From: Pararobbsia silviterrae
Lineage (GTDB): Bacteria > Pseudomonadota > Gammaproteobacteria > Burkholderiales > Burkholderiaceae
Length of the DNA stretch: 64,000 bases
Direction: 5' to 3'
NCBI RefSeq assembly: GCF_003628125.1
Contig: NZ_RBZU01000014.1
Location: 62,001-126,000 of the forward strand
Shown here: one piece after another, positions 33,193 through 42,123 of the stretch
Position numbering within the stretch: the first letter of the stretch is position 1
Layout: each line of letters starts with the position of its first letter
Notes under the pieces: generated by a model
Database searches by the model: none
Seen by the model: only the letters and a program-made list of their open reading frames with translations
Told to the model about the DNA's origin: nothing
Translations under genes and position numbers: made by a program

Positions 33193-34722
33193 CTACATCG
33201 AAAACGCCGCTACGGCCTCGCGCAGATCGTTCGCCTGTTCGCTGAGCGAATGCGCGTTCGCGGCGGCTTGTTCGACGAGCGCCGCGTTCTGCTGCGTGAC
33301 CTCGTCCATCTGATTGACCGCGCGATTGACCTGCTCGATGCCGTTCGACTGCTCGCTCGACGCGGAAGCGATCTCGGCCAGCAGATCGTCGACGCGTTTG
33401 ACCGAGGCGAGCACGTCGGCCATCGTGCGGCCCGCCGACTCCGCTTGCTCGACGCCCGCATTCACGCGATCGACCGAGCCCGTGATCAGTTCCTTGATTT
33501 CCTTCGCCGCGACGGACGAACGCTGTGCGAGCGTGCGGACCTCGCCCGCGACGACCGCGAAGCCGCGGCCTTGCTCGCCGGCGCGCGCCGCTTCGACCGC
33601 CGCGTTGAGCGCGAGGATATTCGTCTGGAACGCGATGCCTTCGATGACCCCGATGATCTCGGAGATCTTGCTCGACGAGCGCGCGATTTCACCCATCGTG
33701 TCGACCATGGCCCGCACCGAATCGCTGCTGCGCTGCGCGACGCCCGACGTCCCGATCGCGAGCTGGCTGGCTTGCTTCGCGTTGTCGGCGTTCTGGCGCA
33801 CGGTGCCCGCGAGCTCTTCCATGGACGACGCCGTTTCCTCGAGCGACGCGGCTTGCTGTTCCGTGCGTTGCGAGAGGTCCGTGTTGCCCGCGGCGATTTC
33901 GTGCGATGCCGTGTCGATCGTCGACGACGCGGTCTGGATCCGCGAGACGAGCGCGGACAGATTGCCGATCGCGACCGACAAGCCGGTCATGACGCGGCCG
34001 ACTTCGTCGGACGCATGAGCCTCGACCCGGACCGAGAGCTCGCCGCGCGCGAGCGCGGCGACCGCGCCCTCGGCCGCGGCGAGCGGTCGCGTGATCGAGC
34101 GCGCGATGCCGGCCGCGAACACGATGCCGATCGCGACGGCCAGTGCGGTCAGGCCCGCGAGCACCGCGAGTCCGGTCCGGTAGGTCAGGCTCGCATTCGC
34201 CGTCGAGACGCGATTGAGCTTGAGTTCATAGTCGACGAGCCCGTCGATCGCGGAGAAATAGGCGCGCTGCGCGGGCAGGATGTCTTCGGTCAATTTGGGC
34301 TTGGCCTGGAACAGACGCCCTTCATCGATCAAGGGAATCACGGTCTCGAGTTTGCCGTCGTAGGTCTTGCGCGCCGCTTCGACCGCGTCGAGCAAGGCGC
34401 GGCCTTCGGTGCTGACGATCGCCGGGCGTAATGCGGCGAACCGGTCTTCGATTTCCTTGCGGCGCCGGGTGACTTCGGCGACATCGATATCGCCGGTAAT
34501 CAGCGAATTACGCATGACGATGGCCATTGCGTTGATTTTGTCGCGCGTGGTCTGCAGATCGATAATCTTGACGACACGGTCGTCCGTGACTTCCGAAATA
34601 TCGCGTTGCAGACGGGACATCATGACGAGCGCGGATGCCGAAACGATCACGAGCAAAACGAGGCAAGTACCGAAACCCGCCGACAGGCGGGTGCCGACTT
34701 TGAGATTCGTTAAGAAGTTCAT
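33193..34722 (-). CDS. methyl-accepting chemotaxis protein
   Basis: A 509-residue chemoreceptor. The first membrane helix is at about 12-34. A four-helix-bundle periplasmic sensor runs to about 188, the second helix to about 212, then HAMP at about 213-265 and the cytoplasmic signalling coiled coil. The hairpin tip '[35 protein letters not shown]' (about 365-400) is the CheA/CheW contact and is intact. The C-terminus ends AVAAFSM without a CheR-tethering pentapeptide. It stands alone, with no che genes nearby. The ligand is unknown. Confidence 0.95.
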   Translation of the reverse strand: MNFLTNLKVGTRLSAGFGTCLVLLVIVSASALVMMSRLQRDISEVTDDRVVKIIDLQTTRDKINAMAIVMRNSLITGDIDVAEVTRRRKEIEDRFAALRPAIVSTEGRALLDAVEAARKTYDGKLETVIPLIDEGRLFQAKPKLTEDILPAQRAYFSAIDGLVDYELKLNRVSTANASLTYRTGLAVLAGLTALAVAIGIVFAAGIARSITRPLAAAEGAVAALARGELSVRVEAHASDEVGRVMTGLSVAIGNLSALVSRIQTASSTIDTASHEIAAGNTDLSQRTEQQAASLEETASSMEELAGTVRQNADNAKQASQLAIGTSGVAQRSSDSVRAMVDTMGEIARSSSKISEIIGVIEGIAFQTNILALNAAVEAARAGEQGRGFAVVAGEVRTLAQRSSVAAKEIKELITGSVDRVNAGVEQAESAGRTMADVLASVKRVDDLLAEIASASSEQSNGIEQVNRAVNQMDEVTQQNAALVEQAAANAHSLSEQANDLREAVAAFSM

Positions 34723-35258
34723 GGCGTGCGTTGGTTATCGATCTACTTTTCAGGACAGATCGGATATCGGCATGCGTTCCGCGAAAATGAAAACGATTAT
34801 GCGCGAAGGCATTATGTTTTTTAGGGCGGCGGAAGCGTCGAGCGCGAACGGCGCATGACGGCTTTGGGATGGATCAAAAACGGATGCCGATTCGTGATAT
34901 CCCTGTTCGATATATTGACGTTGAATTCGGGTTTGCGCCGATTGCGAATAACGTGTTGATTGGCGTGCCGGCTATATTTAATGCGGTGCAATATCGCTTG
35001 AATGGCGATGCGCGTTATAGGAACGTCAAACGAGACGTTCAACAGATCAATGCGAGATCGATCGGCACGAGAACGGAAGCAGATCGCAGGCGGAAACGGC
35101 CAATCGGCGTCAGGCGTGGGGCGGGCGAGGACTGGGCGAGAAGCCGACGATAAGCCGACGAGCCATCGACCAGAAAGAAGCGGGCGAGGCGGGGACGAAA
35201 GGCGGGCGGGGGGAAGCGATGCAAGGTCGGACCCGGCGTGCGGCCGGGTCCGAATCGA
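34723..35258. other. AT-enriched intergenic region upstream of the chemoreceptor
   Basis: About 535 bp. The part at 34780-35040 is clearly richer in A and T than its surroundings (for example AACATAATG-type runs and TTATAGG). It probably holds the chemoreceptor promoter. Frames of 73 and 94 codons occur on the two strands here, but both dissolve into arginine-rich ends and lack ribosome sites, so no gene is called. Confidence 0.5.
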
Positions 35259-35681
35259 TTACGGCTGGGTCGCGGGCTGCGTCACGAAGCCGATCTTCGA
35301 CAGACCGTTCGCCTGGATCTCCGACATCAGATCGGCGACCGCCTCGTAGCGGACCGCGCGATCCGCGTACAGATGGATTTCCGGCTGCGGCGCCTGCGAC
35401 GCGGCCGTCGCGATGGCCGCCTTGACCTGCTCGGGCGTCATCGGCTGCTTGTTCCAGAACACCGTGCCGTCGGCCTGCACGCTGACGTCGATATGCGTGG
35501 GCTGGAGATCCTGCGGCTGGCTCGTCGCCTGCGGCAGATTGACCTTGACGGCATGGTTGAGCACCGGAATCGTGACCATGAACACGATGAGCAGCACGAG
35601 CATGACGTCGACGAGCGGCGTCATGTTGATTTCGGTCATCAGACCGTCGTCGTCGTCATTCGAGAAACTGGAGGTGGCCAT
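35259..35681 (-). CDS. exbD: ExbD-type biopolymer transport protein (second set)
   Basis: A 140-residue ExbD with an acidic cytoplasmic start (SNDDDDGL), one membrane helix at about 22-42 bearing Asp25 in 'TPLVDVMLVLLIVF', and a periplasmic domain ending 'GFVTQPATQP'. Part of an exbB-exbD-tonB set transcribed tonB-exbB-exbD, separate from the set at the left edge. The ATG lies 17 bp after the exbB stop with GAGGC ahead. The frame runs further upstream over exbB, but only this start gives an ExbD N-terminus. Confidence 0.93.
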   Translation of the reverse strand: MATSSFSNDDDDGLMTEINMTPLVDVMLVLLIVFMVTIPVLNHAVKVNLPQATSQPQDLQPTHIDVSVQADGTVFWNKQPMTPEQVKAAIATAASQAPQPEIHLYADRAVRYEAVADLMSEIQANGLSKIGFVTQPATQP

Positions 35682-35698
35682 CTCGGATGCCTCGCCGC

Positions 35699-36472
35699 TT
35701 AGTGGACCGCCGCGTGCGTCGCCGCGCGTGACGCGGTGTTCGCATGCGTGCCCGTGTTCTGGCCGAAGCCGAGGTTCGCGGTCACGCTGAAGCTTTCGCT
35801 GCTCAGATGGCCGCCCGTGACGAGCAGCGCATGCAGGGCGTGCGCGAAGCGGTTCAGGCGCGTGACGAAGGCCTTGTTGCCGCGGCTCAGCGCGTTGAAG
35901 CCGAGCACGGCCGGGATCGCGACGAACAGACCGAACGCGGTCATGATCAGCGCTTCGCCGACGGGACCCGCGACGTGTTCGAGCGAGGCCTGGCCGCTCG
36001 CGCCGATCGACAGCAGCGCGTGGTAAATCCCCCAGACCGTGCCGAACAGCCCGACGAACGGCGCGACGCTGCCGATCGACCCGAGCACGGCGAGGCCGCC
36101 TTGCAGGCGCACGATCGTGTCGTCGATCGAGTTCTTGAGCGCGCGCGTGATCCACTCGCTGATGTCGAGCCGGTCGCGCAGTTGCGGCGCGCTGGCCGCG
36201 TGATGCGCGGCGGCTTCGTGACCGCTCGCGGCGAGCGCCGCATACGGATTGCGCGCGACGCTGTTCAGGGCCTGCAGGCCGCTCGCGTAGTCCGATGCGT
36301 TCCAGAACTGCGCTTCCGTGCGTTGCGTGATGCGTTGCACGCGCCAGAGCTGCGTGAGCTTGAGCACGATCACGGTCCACGAAATGATCGACATCGCGGC
36401 CAGCACGACGCCGATAGCGTGCGTGACGAAGTCACCCTCTGCCCAGACGTGGGCGATTCCATACGATTGCAT
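35699..36472 (-). CDS. exbB: ExbB-type proton channel protein (second set)
   Basis: A 257-residue MotA/TolQ/ExbB protein. The helices are at about 16-38, 128-155 and 168-190. The signature is 'LGSIGSVAPFVGLFGTVWGIYHALLSIGASG' (about 127-157), followed by 'GEALIMTAFGLFVAIPAVLGFNAL'. The C-terminal 40 residues are Thr/Ala/Asn/His-rich and variable. With ExbD and TonB downstream of a Fur-like box, it probably energises iron-siderophore or haem receptors encoded elsewhere. Confidence 0.94.
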   Translation of the reverse strand: MQSYGIAHVWAEGDFVTHAIGVVLAAMSIISWTVIVLKLTQLWRVQRITQRTEAQFWNASDYASGLQALNSVARNPYAALAASGHEAAAHHAASAPQLRDRLDISEWITRALKNSIDDTIVRLQGGLAVLGSIGSVAPFVGLFGTVWGIYHALLSIGASGQASLEHVAGPVGEALIMTAFGLFVAIPAVLGFNALSRGNKAFVTRLNRFAHALHALLVTGGHLSSESFSVTANLGFGQNTGTHANTASRAATHAAVH

Positions 36473-36511
36473 CGGTACTCCAGAGATCCAGGAAAGTGAA
36501 ATGGGAGGTGA

Positions 36512-37312
36512 TCAGCCTTGCAGCCGGAACGCGAACGGCAGCAGCGCGGTCGCCGAGACCGGCGTGCCGTTCTCGAGATACGGCTGGCATGAGCGTTCGC
36601 GCGCAGCCTGCAGGGCGGCGTCATCGAGGCGCTCGAAACCGCTGCTCGTGCGGATCGTCGCCGCGCGCACGACGCCCTGCGTGTCGACCGTGATCGCGAC
36701 GACGACCGTGCCGGTTTCGCCGCGGCGTTTCGACAGCACCGGATATTCAGGCGGCTCGCCGTCGCAGGTCAGGTGCGCGACGTTGACGGGCGCGCCGTTC
36801 GATGCGTGAGAAGGCGCCGCGCTCGGCGTCGCCTGGGCGGCCGGCGCCGCGGGTGCGGGAGGCGCGGGCGGCGGCGGGGCGGGCGCGGCGGCCGTGTCGG
36901 GCGAGGGCGCCTGCGTGGTCATGATCGGGGTCGGCGGCGTGATCGGCTTCGGCACCGGCACATGATGGACGACGGGCTTCGGCTTGGGCTGCTCGACGGG
37001 TTTTTCGGGCGGCGCCACAGGCACCGCGACGGGCGCCGGCGGCGCGATCAGCGAGACCGTCAGTTCGCGCTCGGGCACGGGCGGCGGCGGGACATGATCG
37101 ATCAGCCGCAGGACGAACACGCCGCCGATCACGTGCGCGACGAGCATCGCAGCGGCCGCGGGCGCCCAGCGCCGCACGGCTTGCAGACGCGGCGCGTGGG
37201 TGTTCGATTGCAGGCTTGCGAGGATCGTGACCGGCGACGCCGTCGCCAGCGTGGCGCCGGGCGCCGCGGGATCGCGTCGTTCGTAGGTCGGATGGCGTAG
37301 CGTCAGGTCCAC
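36512..37312 (-). CDS. tonB: TonB energy-transducing protein (second set)
   Basis: A 266-residue TonB. The cytoplasmic N-terminus is about 48 residues. The membrane anchor (about 49-71, AAAAMLVAHVIGGVFVLRLI) is followed by a Pro/Lys/Ala-rich spacer at about 74-170 ('KPVEQPKPKPVVHHVPVPKP'). The C-terminal domain (about 178-266) carries 'YPVLSKRRGETGTVVVAITVDTQG' and 'LDDAALQAARERSCQPYLENG'. It contacts the TonB boxes of outer-membrane receptors. First gene of tonB-exbB-exbD; exbB starts 39 bp after its stop. Confidence 0.94.
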   Translation of the reverse strand: MDLTLRHPTYERRDPAAPGATLATASPVTILASLQSNTHAPRLQAVRRWAPAAAAMLVAHVIGGVFVLRLIDHVPPPPVPERELTVSLIAPPAPVAVPVAPPEKPVEQPKPKPVVHHVPVPKPITPPTPIMTTQAPSPDTAAAPAPPPPAPPAPAAPAAQATPSAAPSHASNGAPVNVAHLTCDGEPPEYPVLSKRRGETGTVVVAITVDTQGVVRAATIRTSSGFERLDDAALQAARERSCQPYLENGTPVSATALLPFAFRLQG

Positions 37313-37783
37313 GATGGTGTTCCGGGCGGCATTCCCGTTTGCGCGGTCCGTCGCGGACGACGGGCCTCGGCAGAGGCGGGAAGGCGGGGTAAGGAGATAT
37401 GAAAGGATGCCTTAAAAGATGCTCAAATGCAAACCATTCTCATTTCTGAGGTAAGGGTTTTCGCGAGCTTTTGCGAGATGCGACACGTATGTGAATGATA
37501 TCGGCGCGTCGCGCGCGCCGCAGTGCCGTCATGACGGTATTGCGCGACGTCTCTGCGCGACGTCCCGGCGCGGCGGCAAGCTTTTTGCGAAAATCGCGTC
37601 CGCTGCCTGCGATTTTTCGGATCGGCCGATGTCCGGCCGACGACGGGCCGGTGGGGCGGTAAGATCGTCCGCAGCGCGATGGACGCCGGCCGGTCATGCC
37701 GTATGACGCATCGCCCGGCGCCGCGCTCATCCCCATAATTTGAGACACCGCGCGCATCGCGCGTCCGTGTCGGAGGAGACGAA
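37313..37783. promoter_or_regulatory. divergent promoter region between tonB and the sugar-catabolism operon
   Basis: About 470 bp. The tonB side carries a Fur-like box. The middle holds a perfect 12-bp palindrome CCGTCATGACGG (37526-37537) and an 11-bp direct repeat TGCGCGACGTC (37541-37551 and 37554-37564). The palindrome and repeats are candidate operators for the rightward operon. No gene was recognised. Confidence 0.55.
37423..37441. promoter_or_regulatory. candidate Fur box upstream of tonB
   Basis: TCAAATGCAAACCATTCTC, read on the reverse strand as GAGAATGGTTTGCATTTGA, matches 11 of 19 positions of the Fur consensus GATAATGATAATCATTATC. It is also very similar to the TGCAAAT/ATTCTCATTT form common in beta-proteobacterial iron genes. 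It lies in an AT-rich patch about 110 bp before the tonB start. Confidence 0.65.
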
Positions 37784-38842
37784 GTGGCTTTGAAAACCAT
37801 GAAGGGCCCCGCGATTTTCCTCGCCCAGTTCGCGGGCGACGAGACCCCGTTCAATTCGCTCGACGCGATCGGCGCGTGGGCGTCGAAGCTCGGCTACAAG
37901 GGCGTGCAGATCCCGAGCTGGGACGGACGTCTGTTCGACCTCAAGAAGGCCGCCGAAAGCCAGACCTACGCGGACGAAGTCAAGGGCACGCTCGCCGCGC
38001 ACGGTGTCGAGATCACCGAGTTGTCGACCCATCTGCAAGGTCAGCTCGTCGCCGTCCATCCGGCGTATGACGAGGCGTTCGACGGCTTCGCGCCCGAGAG
38101 CGTGCGCAAGAATCCGCAAGCGCGCCAGCAATGGGCCGTCGAGCAGCTCCACTACGCCGCGAAGGCGAGCCGCCGGCTCGGCTTGCGCGCGCACGCGAGC
38201 TTTTCGGGCGCGCTCGCATGGCCGTATCTGTATCCGTGGCCGCAACGGCCGGCCGGCCTCGTCGAAGCCGCGTTCGAAGAACTCGCGAAGCGCTGGAAGC
38301 CGATTCTCGATGCGTTCGACGAAGCGGGCGTCGATATCTGCTATGAAATCCATCCGGGCGAAGACCTGCACGACGGCGTGAGCTACGAGATGTTTCTCGA
38401 ACGCGTCGGCGGCCATCCGCGCGCGCGCCTGCTCTACGATCCGAGCCACTTCGTCCTTCAGCAGCTCGATTACCTCGAATACATCGACATCTATCACGAG
38501 CGCATCGGCATCTTCCACGTGAAAGACGCCGAGTTTCGTCCGACGGGCCGCCAGGGCGTCTACGGCGGCTATCAGGGCTGGGTCGATCGCGCGGGCCGGT
38601 TCCGTTCGCTCGGCGACGGCCAGGTCGATTTCCGCTCGATCTTCTCGAAGTTCACGCAATACGGGTATGACGGCTGGGCTGTGCTCGAATGGGAGTGCGC
38701 GCTCAAGCATCCCGAAGACGGCGCGGCCGAGGGCGCACGCTTTATCGCCGATCACATCATTCGCGTGGCGGAGCGCGCGTTCGACGACTTCGCGGCGTCG
38801 GGCGTCGACGACGCGGCCAACCGCCGCATGCTCGGCATCTGA
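37784..38842 (+). CDS. sugar phosphate isomerase/epimerase (TIM barrel)
   Basis: A 352-residue protein of the AP-endonuclease-2 / xylose-isomerase-like TIM-barrel family, metal-dependent enzymes acting on sugars or keto-polyols. Likely metal ligands are in 'DICYEIHPGEDLHDG', 'RLLYDPSHFVLQQLD', 'GIFHVKDAEFRPTG' and 'GWAVLEWECALKHPEDG'. The GTG start has GGAGGAG 6 nt ahead. It is followed by a Gfo/Idh/MocA dehydrogenase and an ABC sugar importer, the usual setting for inositol- or 3-keto-sugar catabolism. The exact substrate cannot be read. Confidence 0.9.
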   Translation: MALKTMKGPAIFLAQFAGDETPFNSLDAIGAWASKLGYKGVQIPSWDGRLFDLKKAAESQTYADEVKGTLAAHGVEITELSTHLQGQLVAVHPAYDEAFDGFAPESVRKNPQARQQWAVEQLHYAAKASRRLGLRAHASFSGALAWPYLYPWPQRPAGLVEAAFEELAKRWKPILDAFDEAGVDICYEIHPGEDLHDGVSYEMFLERVGGHPRARLLYDPSHFVLQQLDYLEYIDIYHERIGIFHVKDAEFRPTGRQGVYGGYQGWVDRAGRFRSLGDGQVDFRSIFSKFTQYGYDGWAVLEWECALKHPEDGAAEGARFIADHIIRVAERAFDDFAASGVDDAANRRMLGI

Positions 38843-38983
38843 TCGATCGGGACCGCGGCGCGTGCGCGGGCTTTGCGCGAGCGCGCCGCGCGCGCATCCC
38901 GCGTGCGCTGCGCGCTAACCCCTATTGGCGAGTCAGCGCGCCGAAAGCTAAAACAACGTAATCCCCCTGGGGAAGGAGTCAGC

Positions 38984-40192
38984 ATGACGATTGAATCGGG
39001 CGGCACCGTCAAACGCGAGCGCAAGATCCGTCTGGGCATGGTCGGCGGCGGCGAAGGCGCGTTTATCGGCGCGGTTCACCGGATTGCCGCGCGGCTCGAC
39101 GACGAATATGAATTCGTCGCGGGTGCATTGTCCTCGACGCCCGCCAAGGCCAAGGCCTCGGGCCTCGCGCTGGGTCTCGACGCGGACCGCATCTATACGG
39201 ACTTCGAAGCGATGGCGAAGGCCGAGAGCCAACGCGACGACGGCATCGAAGCCGTTGCGATCGTGACGCCGAACCATATGCATGCGCCCGCCGCGCAGGC
39301 GTTTCTGAAGGCGGGCATCCACGTCATCTGCGACAAGCCGCTGACCACCACGCTCGCCGACGCGAAGAAGCTCAAGCGGCTCGTCGAATCGACGGGCCTC
39401 GTGTTCGGCGTCACGCATAACTACACGGGCTATCCGATGGTCCGGCATGCGCGCGAGCTCGTGCAGCGCGGCGTGCTCGGCGATCTGCGCGTGGTGCAGG
39501 TTCAGTATGCGCAGGACTGGCTGACCGAGTCGCTCGAAAAGTCGGGGCAGAAGCAGGCCGCGTGGCGCGTCGATCCGAAGCGTTCGGGCGCCGGCGGCTG
39601 CATCGGCGACGTCGGTACGCATGCCTTCAATCTCGTGGACTTCATTACGGGCCTCGAAGTCGAGACGCTGCTCGCCGATCTGCACGCTTTCGGACCGGGC
39701 CGCACACTCGACGACAACACCCAGATTCTGCTGCGCTACAAGAACGGCGCGCGCGGCATGCTCTGGGCGAGCCAGGTCGCGCCGGGCAACGAGAACAATC
39801 TGTCGATCCGCGTGTACGGCAGCAAGGGCGGTCTCGAGTGGCGGCAGGAGGAACCGAATCATCTGCTGTACACGCCGTTCGGCCAGCCGACGCAGATCAT
39901 CGGACGCGGCACGGGCGCGGCGCTCGCTTCGGCGGCGCGCGTCTCGCGGGTGCCGGCCGGTCATCCGGAGGGCTATCTCGAGGGCTTCGCGAACATTTAT
40001 ACCGAGGTCGCGCGCGCGATTCGCGCGTATCGGAACGAGGGCGCGAAGAAGGGCAAGACCGGTCGCGACAAGCCGGTCAAGCTCGATCCGGCCATTGCGT
40101 TTCCGACGATCGACGACGGTCTCAAGGGGGTCGCGTTTATCGAGGCGGCCGTCAAGTCGTCGAGCAAGGGCGGGACGTGGGTCAAGCTCTGA
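38984..40192 (+). CDS. Gfo/Idh/MocA-family oxidoreductase
   Basis: A 402-residue NAD(P)-dependent sugar or polyol dehydrogenase. The Rossmann domain starts 'IRLGMVGGGEGAFIGAVHR' (15-33). 'ICDKPLTTTLADAKKL' carries the catalytic-Lys motif (here DKP rather than EKP), and the C-terminal sheet domain holds 'GGCIGDVGTHAFNLVDFI' with the usual Asp and His. GGAAGGAG lies 6 nt before the ATG at 38984; the frame is open earlier but that part is arginine-rich. It probably oxidises the imported sugar and works with the upstream isomerase. Confidence 0.92.
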   Translation: MTIESGGTVKRERKIRLGMVGGGEGAFIGAVHRIAARLDDEYEFVAGALSSTPAKAKASGLALGLDADRIYTDFEAMAKAESQRDDGIEAVAIVTPNHMHAPAAQAFLKAGIHVICDKPLTTTLADAKKLKRLVESTGLVFGVTHNYTGYPMVRHARELVQRGVLGDLRVVQVQYAQDWLTESLEKSGQKQAAWRVDPKRSGAGGCIGDVGTHAFNLVDFITGLEVETLLADLHAFGPGRTLDDNTQILLRYKNGARGMLWASQVAPGNENNLSIRVYGSKGGLEWRQEEPNHLLYTPFGQPTQIIGRGTGAALASAARVSRVPAGHPEGYLEGFANIYTEVARAIRAYRNEGAKKGKTGRDKPVKLDPAIAFPTIDDGLKGVAFIEAAVKSSSKGGTWVKL

Positions 40193-40484
40193 GCGGTGTT
40201 CGGAGCGCGATCCGCTGAGGGGCGGTTGAATGGGCCGGCGAATGTGCGCTTGAACTGCTCTCGGGCACGCGCCCGATGACGCGCGCGTTGGACGGTCGCC
40301 GCCGTAGCGGGTCGCGGTGTCACGCATGAGGCCGTGTCCCGGACAGGTTCCGGGGCATGTGCCGTGTAGGTCGCGGTAGCGGATACGTAACAGCAATCGG
40401 CACGGATCGAATGGGCGGCGCCCGCTCGATCCGAGATGAGCGAGGCGGCACGCATCGCCTCGCCCGGCGGGCATCAGTGGAGAC
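40193..40484. other. intergenic gap inside the sugar operon
   Basis: 292 bp without a recognised gene or clear promoter before the ABC transporter genes, which lie on the same strand. An internal promoter is possible. Confidence 0.4.
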
Positions 40485-42110
40485 ATGATGAGCGACGGCG
40501 AGCTTGCGCAGGCCCAGGCGCCCGCGCGCACGGCACTGTTTCGTGCCGAACGCGTGGGTAAATCGTTCGGCCCGGTCACGGTGCTTCGCGAGATCGACCT
40601 CGATGTGCGCGCGGGCGAAGTTCACGCGGTGCTTGGCGAGAACGGCGCGGGCAAGTCGACGCTGATGCGCATCCTCTCGGGGCACTACCGTCCCGATGCG
40701 GGCCAGATCTGGCTCGACGGCAAGCCCGTCGCATTTCGCACACCGGTCGAAGCCGAGGCGGCCGGCGTCGTGCTGATTCACCAGGAGATTCTGCTTGCCG
40801 ACAGCCTGACGGTCTCGCAGAGTCTGTTTCTCGGCCGCGAATTGCGCCGCGGACCCTTGGTCGACGACCGGCGCATGCGCGCGATCGCGACGGCGCGTCT
40901 GGCCGAGCTCGGCTGCCGCGCGTCGCCCGATGCGCGTATCCGCGACCTGCCGATCGCCGACCGCGCGCTCGTGCAGATTGCGCGCGCGCTGCTCGAACCG
41001 CATCGCGTCGTCATCTTCGACGAGCCGACCGCGGTCTTCACGCCTCACGAAGCTCATGCGCTGTTCGACATCATCGCGAAGCTCAAGGCCGCGGGCACGG
41101 CCGTCGTCTACATCTCGCACCGGCTCCACGAAATCGAGCAGATCGCCGACACGGTCACGGTGCTGCGCGACGGACGCCATGTCGTCACGCGCGCTGCGGC
41201 CGGCATGACCCAGCTCGACATGGCGCGCTGGATGGTCGGACGCGATATGTCGACGCTCTATCCGCCGAAGCCGCCGTCGCCGGGCGCCGATGCGCCGGTC
41301 GTGCTCGGCGTGCGCGACGCCCGTGTGCCCGGCCATGTCGAGCAGGCCTCGTTCGCGCTGCGCAAGGGCGAGGTGCTGGGTTTCGCGGGCCTGATCGGCG
41401 CGGGCCGCACCGAATTGTTCGAAGGGGTGCTCGGGCTGCGGCCCGCGCGTATCGGCGCCGTCGAGATCGATGGCGAGCCGCGCGCGCTCGGCGGCGCGCG
41501 CGATGCGTTCGAGGCGGGCGTCGCGTATCTGACCGAGGATCGCAAGGGCAAGGGGCTGCTGCTCAACCAGCCGCTCGTGCCGAATCTGACGCTCGCGGCA
41601 TTGGCCGATTTCTGCCGGGGTCCCATGCTCGATCGCGCGAAGGAGCAGCGCGGATTCGCGCAGGCGCAGGCGCGCTTCGACATCCGTGCCGGACGCCGCG
41701 ATTTGCTCGTGCGGCAGTTGTCGGGCGGCAATCAGCAAAAGCTCTTGCTCGCGAAGATGCTGCTCGTCGAACCGTCGATCGTCGTGATCGACGAACCGAC
41801 GCGCGGCATCGATATCGGTACGAAAAGCCAGATCTATGCGTTTATCGCCGCGCTCGCGGCGAGCGGCAAGGCGTGCGTCGTCATCTCGTCGGAAATGCAG
41901 GAGCTCATCGGGCTCTGTCATCGCGTGCTCGTGATGCGCGCGGGCCGCATCGTCGGCGAGGTCGCGGGCGATGCGCTGACCGAGGACCGGATCGTCGTGC
42001 TCGCGACCGGCGCGACGCACGCCTCCGTAGCGGCCGCGCATGCCGGTGCCGCTTCCGATGCCGCTTCCGATGCCGCTTCCGACGCCGCTGCTGCCCGGCA
42101 CCCGACCTGA
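40485..42110 (+). CDS. sugar ABC transporter, duplicated ATPase
   Basis: A 541-residue RbsA/MglA-family protein with two ABC domains. Domain 1: Walker A 'GENGAGKST' near 53, 'VVIFDEPTAVFTPHEAHAL' near 174. Domain 2: 'GLIGAGRTELFEG' near 303, signature 'LSGGNQQKLLLAKMLL' near 413 and 'VVIDEPTRGIDIGTK' near 437. The C-terminus ends in an Ala/Ser/Asp repeat coded by 'GATGCCGCTTCC' units (42050-42095). The start ATG (a second follows at 40488) has TGGAGA ahead. It pairs with the permease 13 bp downstream and the binding protein. It is distinct from rbsA in sequence and context. Confidence 0.92.
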   Translation: MMSDGELAQAQAPARTALFRAERVGKSFGPVTVLREIDLDVRAGEVHAVLGENGAGKSTLMRILSGHYRPDAGQIWLDGKPVAFRTPVEAEAAGVVLIHQEILLADSLTVSQSLFLGRELRRGPLVDDRRMRAIATARLAELGCRASPDARIRDLPIADRALVQIARALLEPHRVVIFDEPTAVFTPHEAHALFDIIAKLKAAGTAVVYISHRLHEIEQIADTVTVLRDGRHVVTRAAAGMTQLDMARWMVGRDMSTLYPPKPPSPGADAPVVLGVRDARVPGHVEQASFALRKGEVLGFAGLIGAGRTELFEGVLGLRPARIGAVEIDGEPRALGGARDAFEAGVAYLTEDRKGKGLLLNQPLVPNLTLAALADFCRGPMLDRAKEQRGFAQAQARFDIRAGRRDLLVRQLSGGNQQKLLLAKMLLVEPSIVVIDEPTRGIDIGTKSQIYAFIAALAASGKACVVISSEMQELIGLCHRVLVMRAGRIVGEVAGDALTEDRIVVLATGATHASVAAAHAGAASDAASDAASDAAAARHPT

Positions 42111-42123
42111 AGAGTACGAGACG

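Noticed and set aside
34869..35153. A 94-codon plus-strand frame in the AT-rich island
   Set aside because: No ribosome site, no domain, and the second half is arginine-rich noise.
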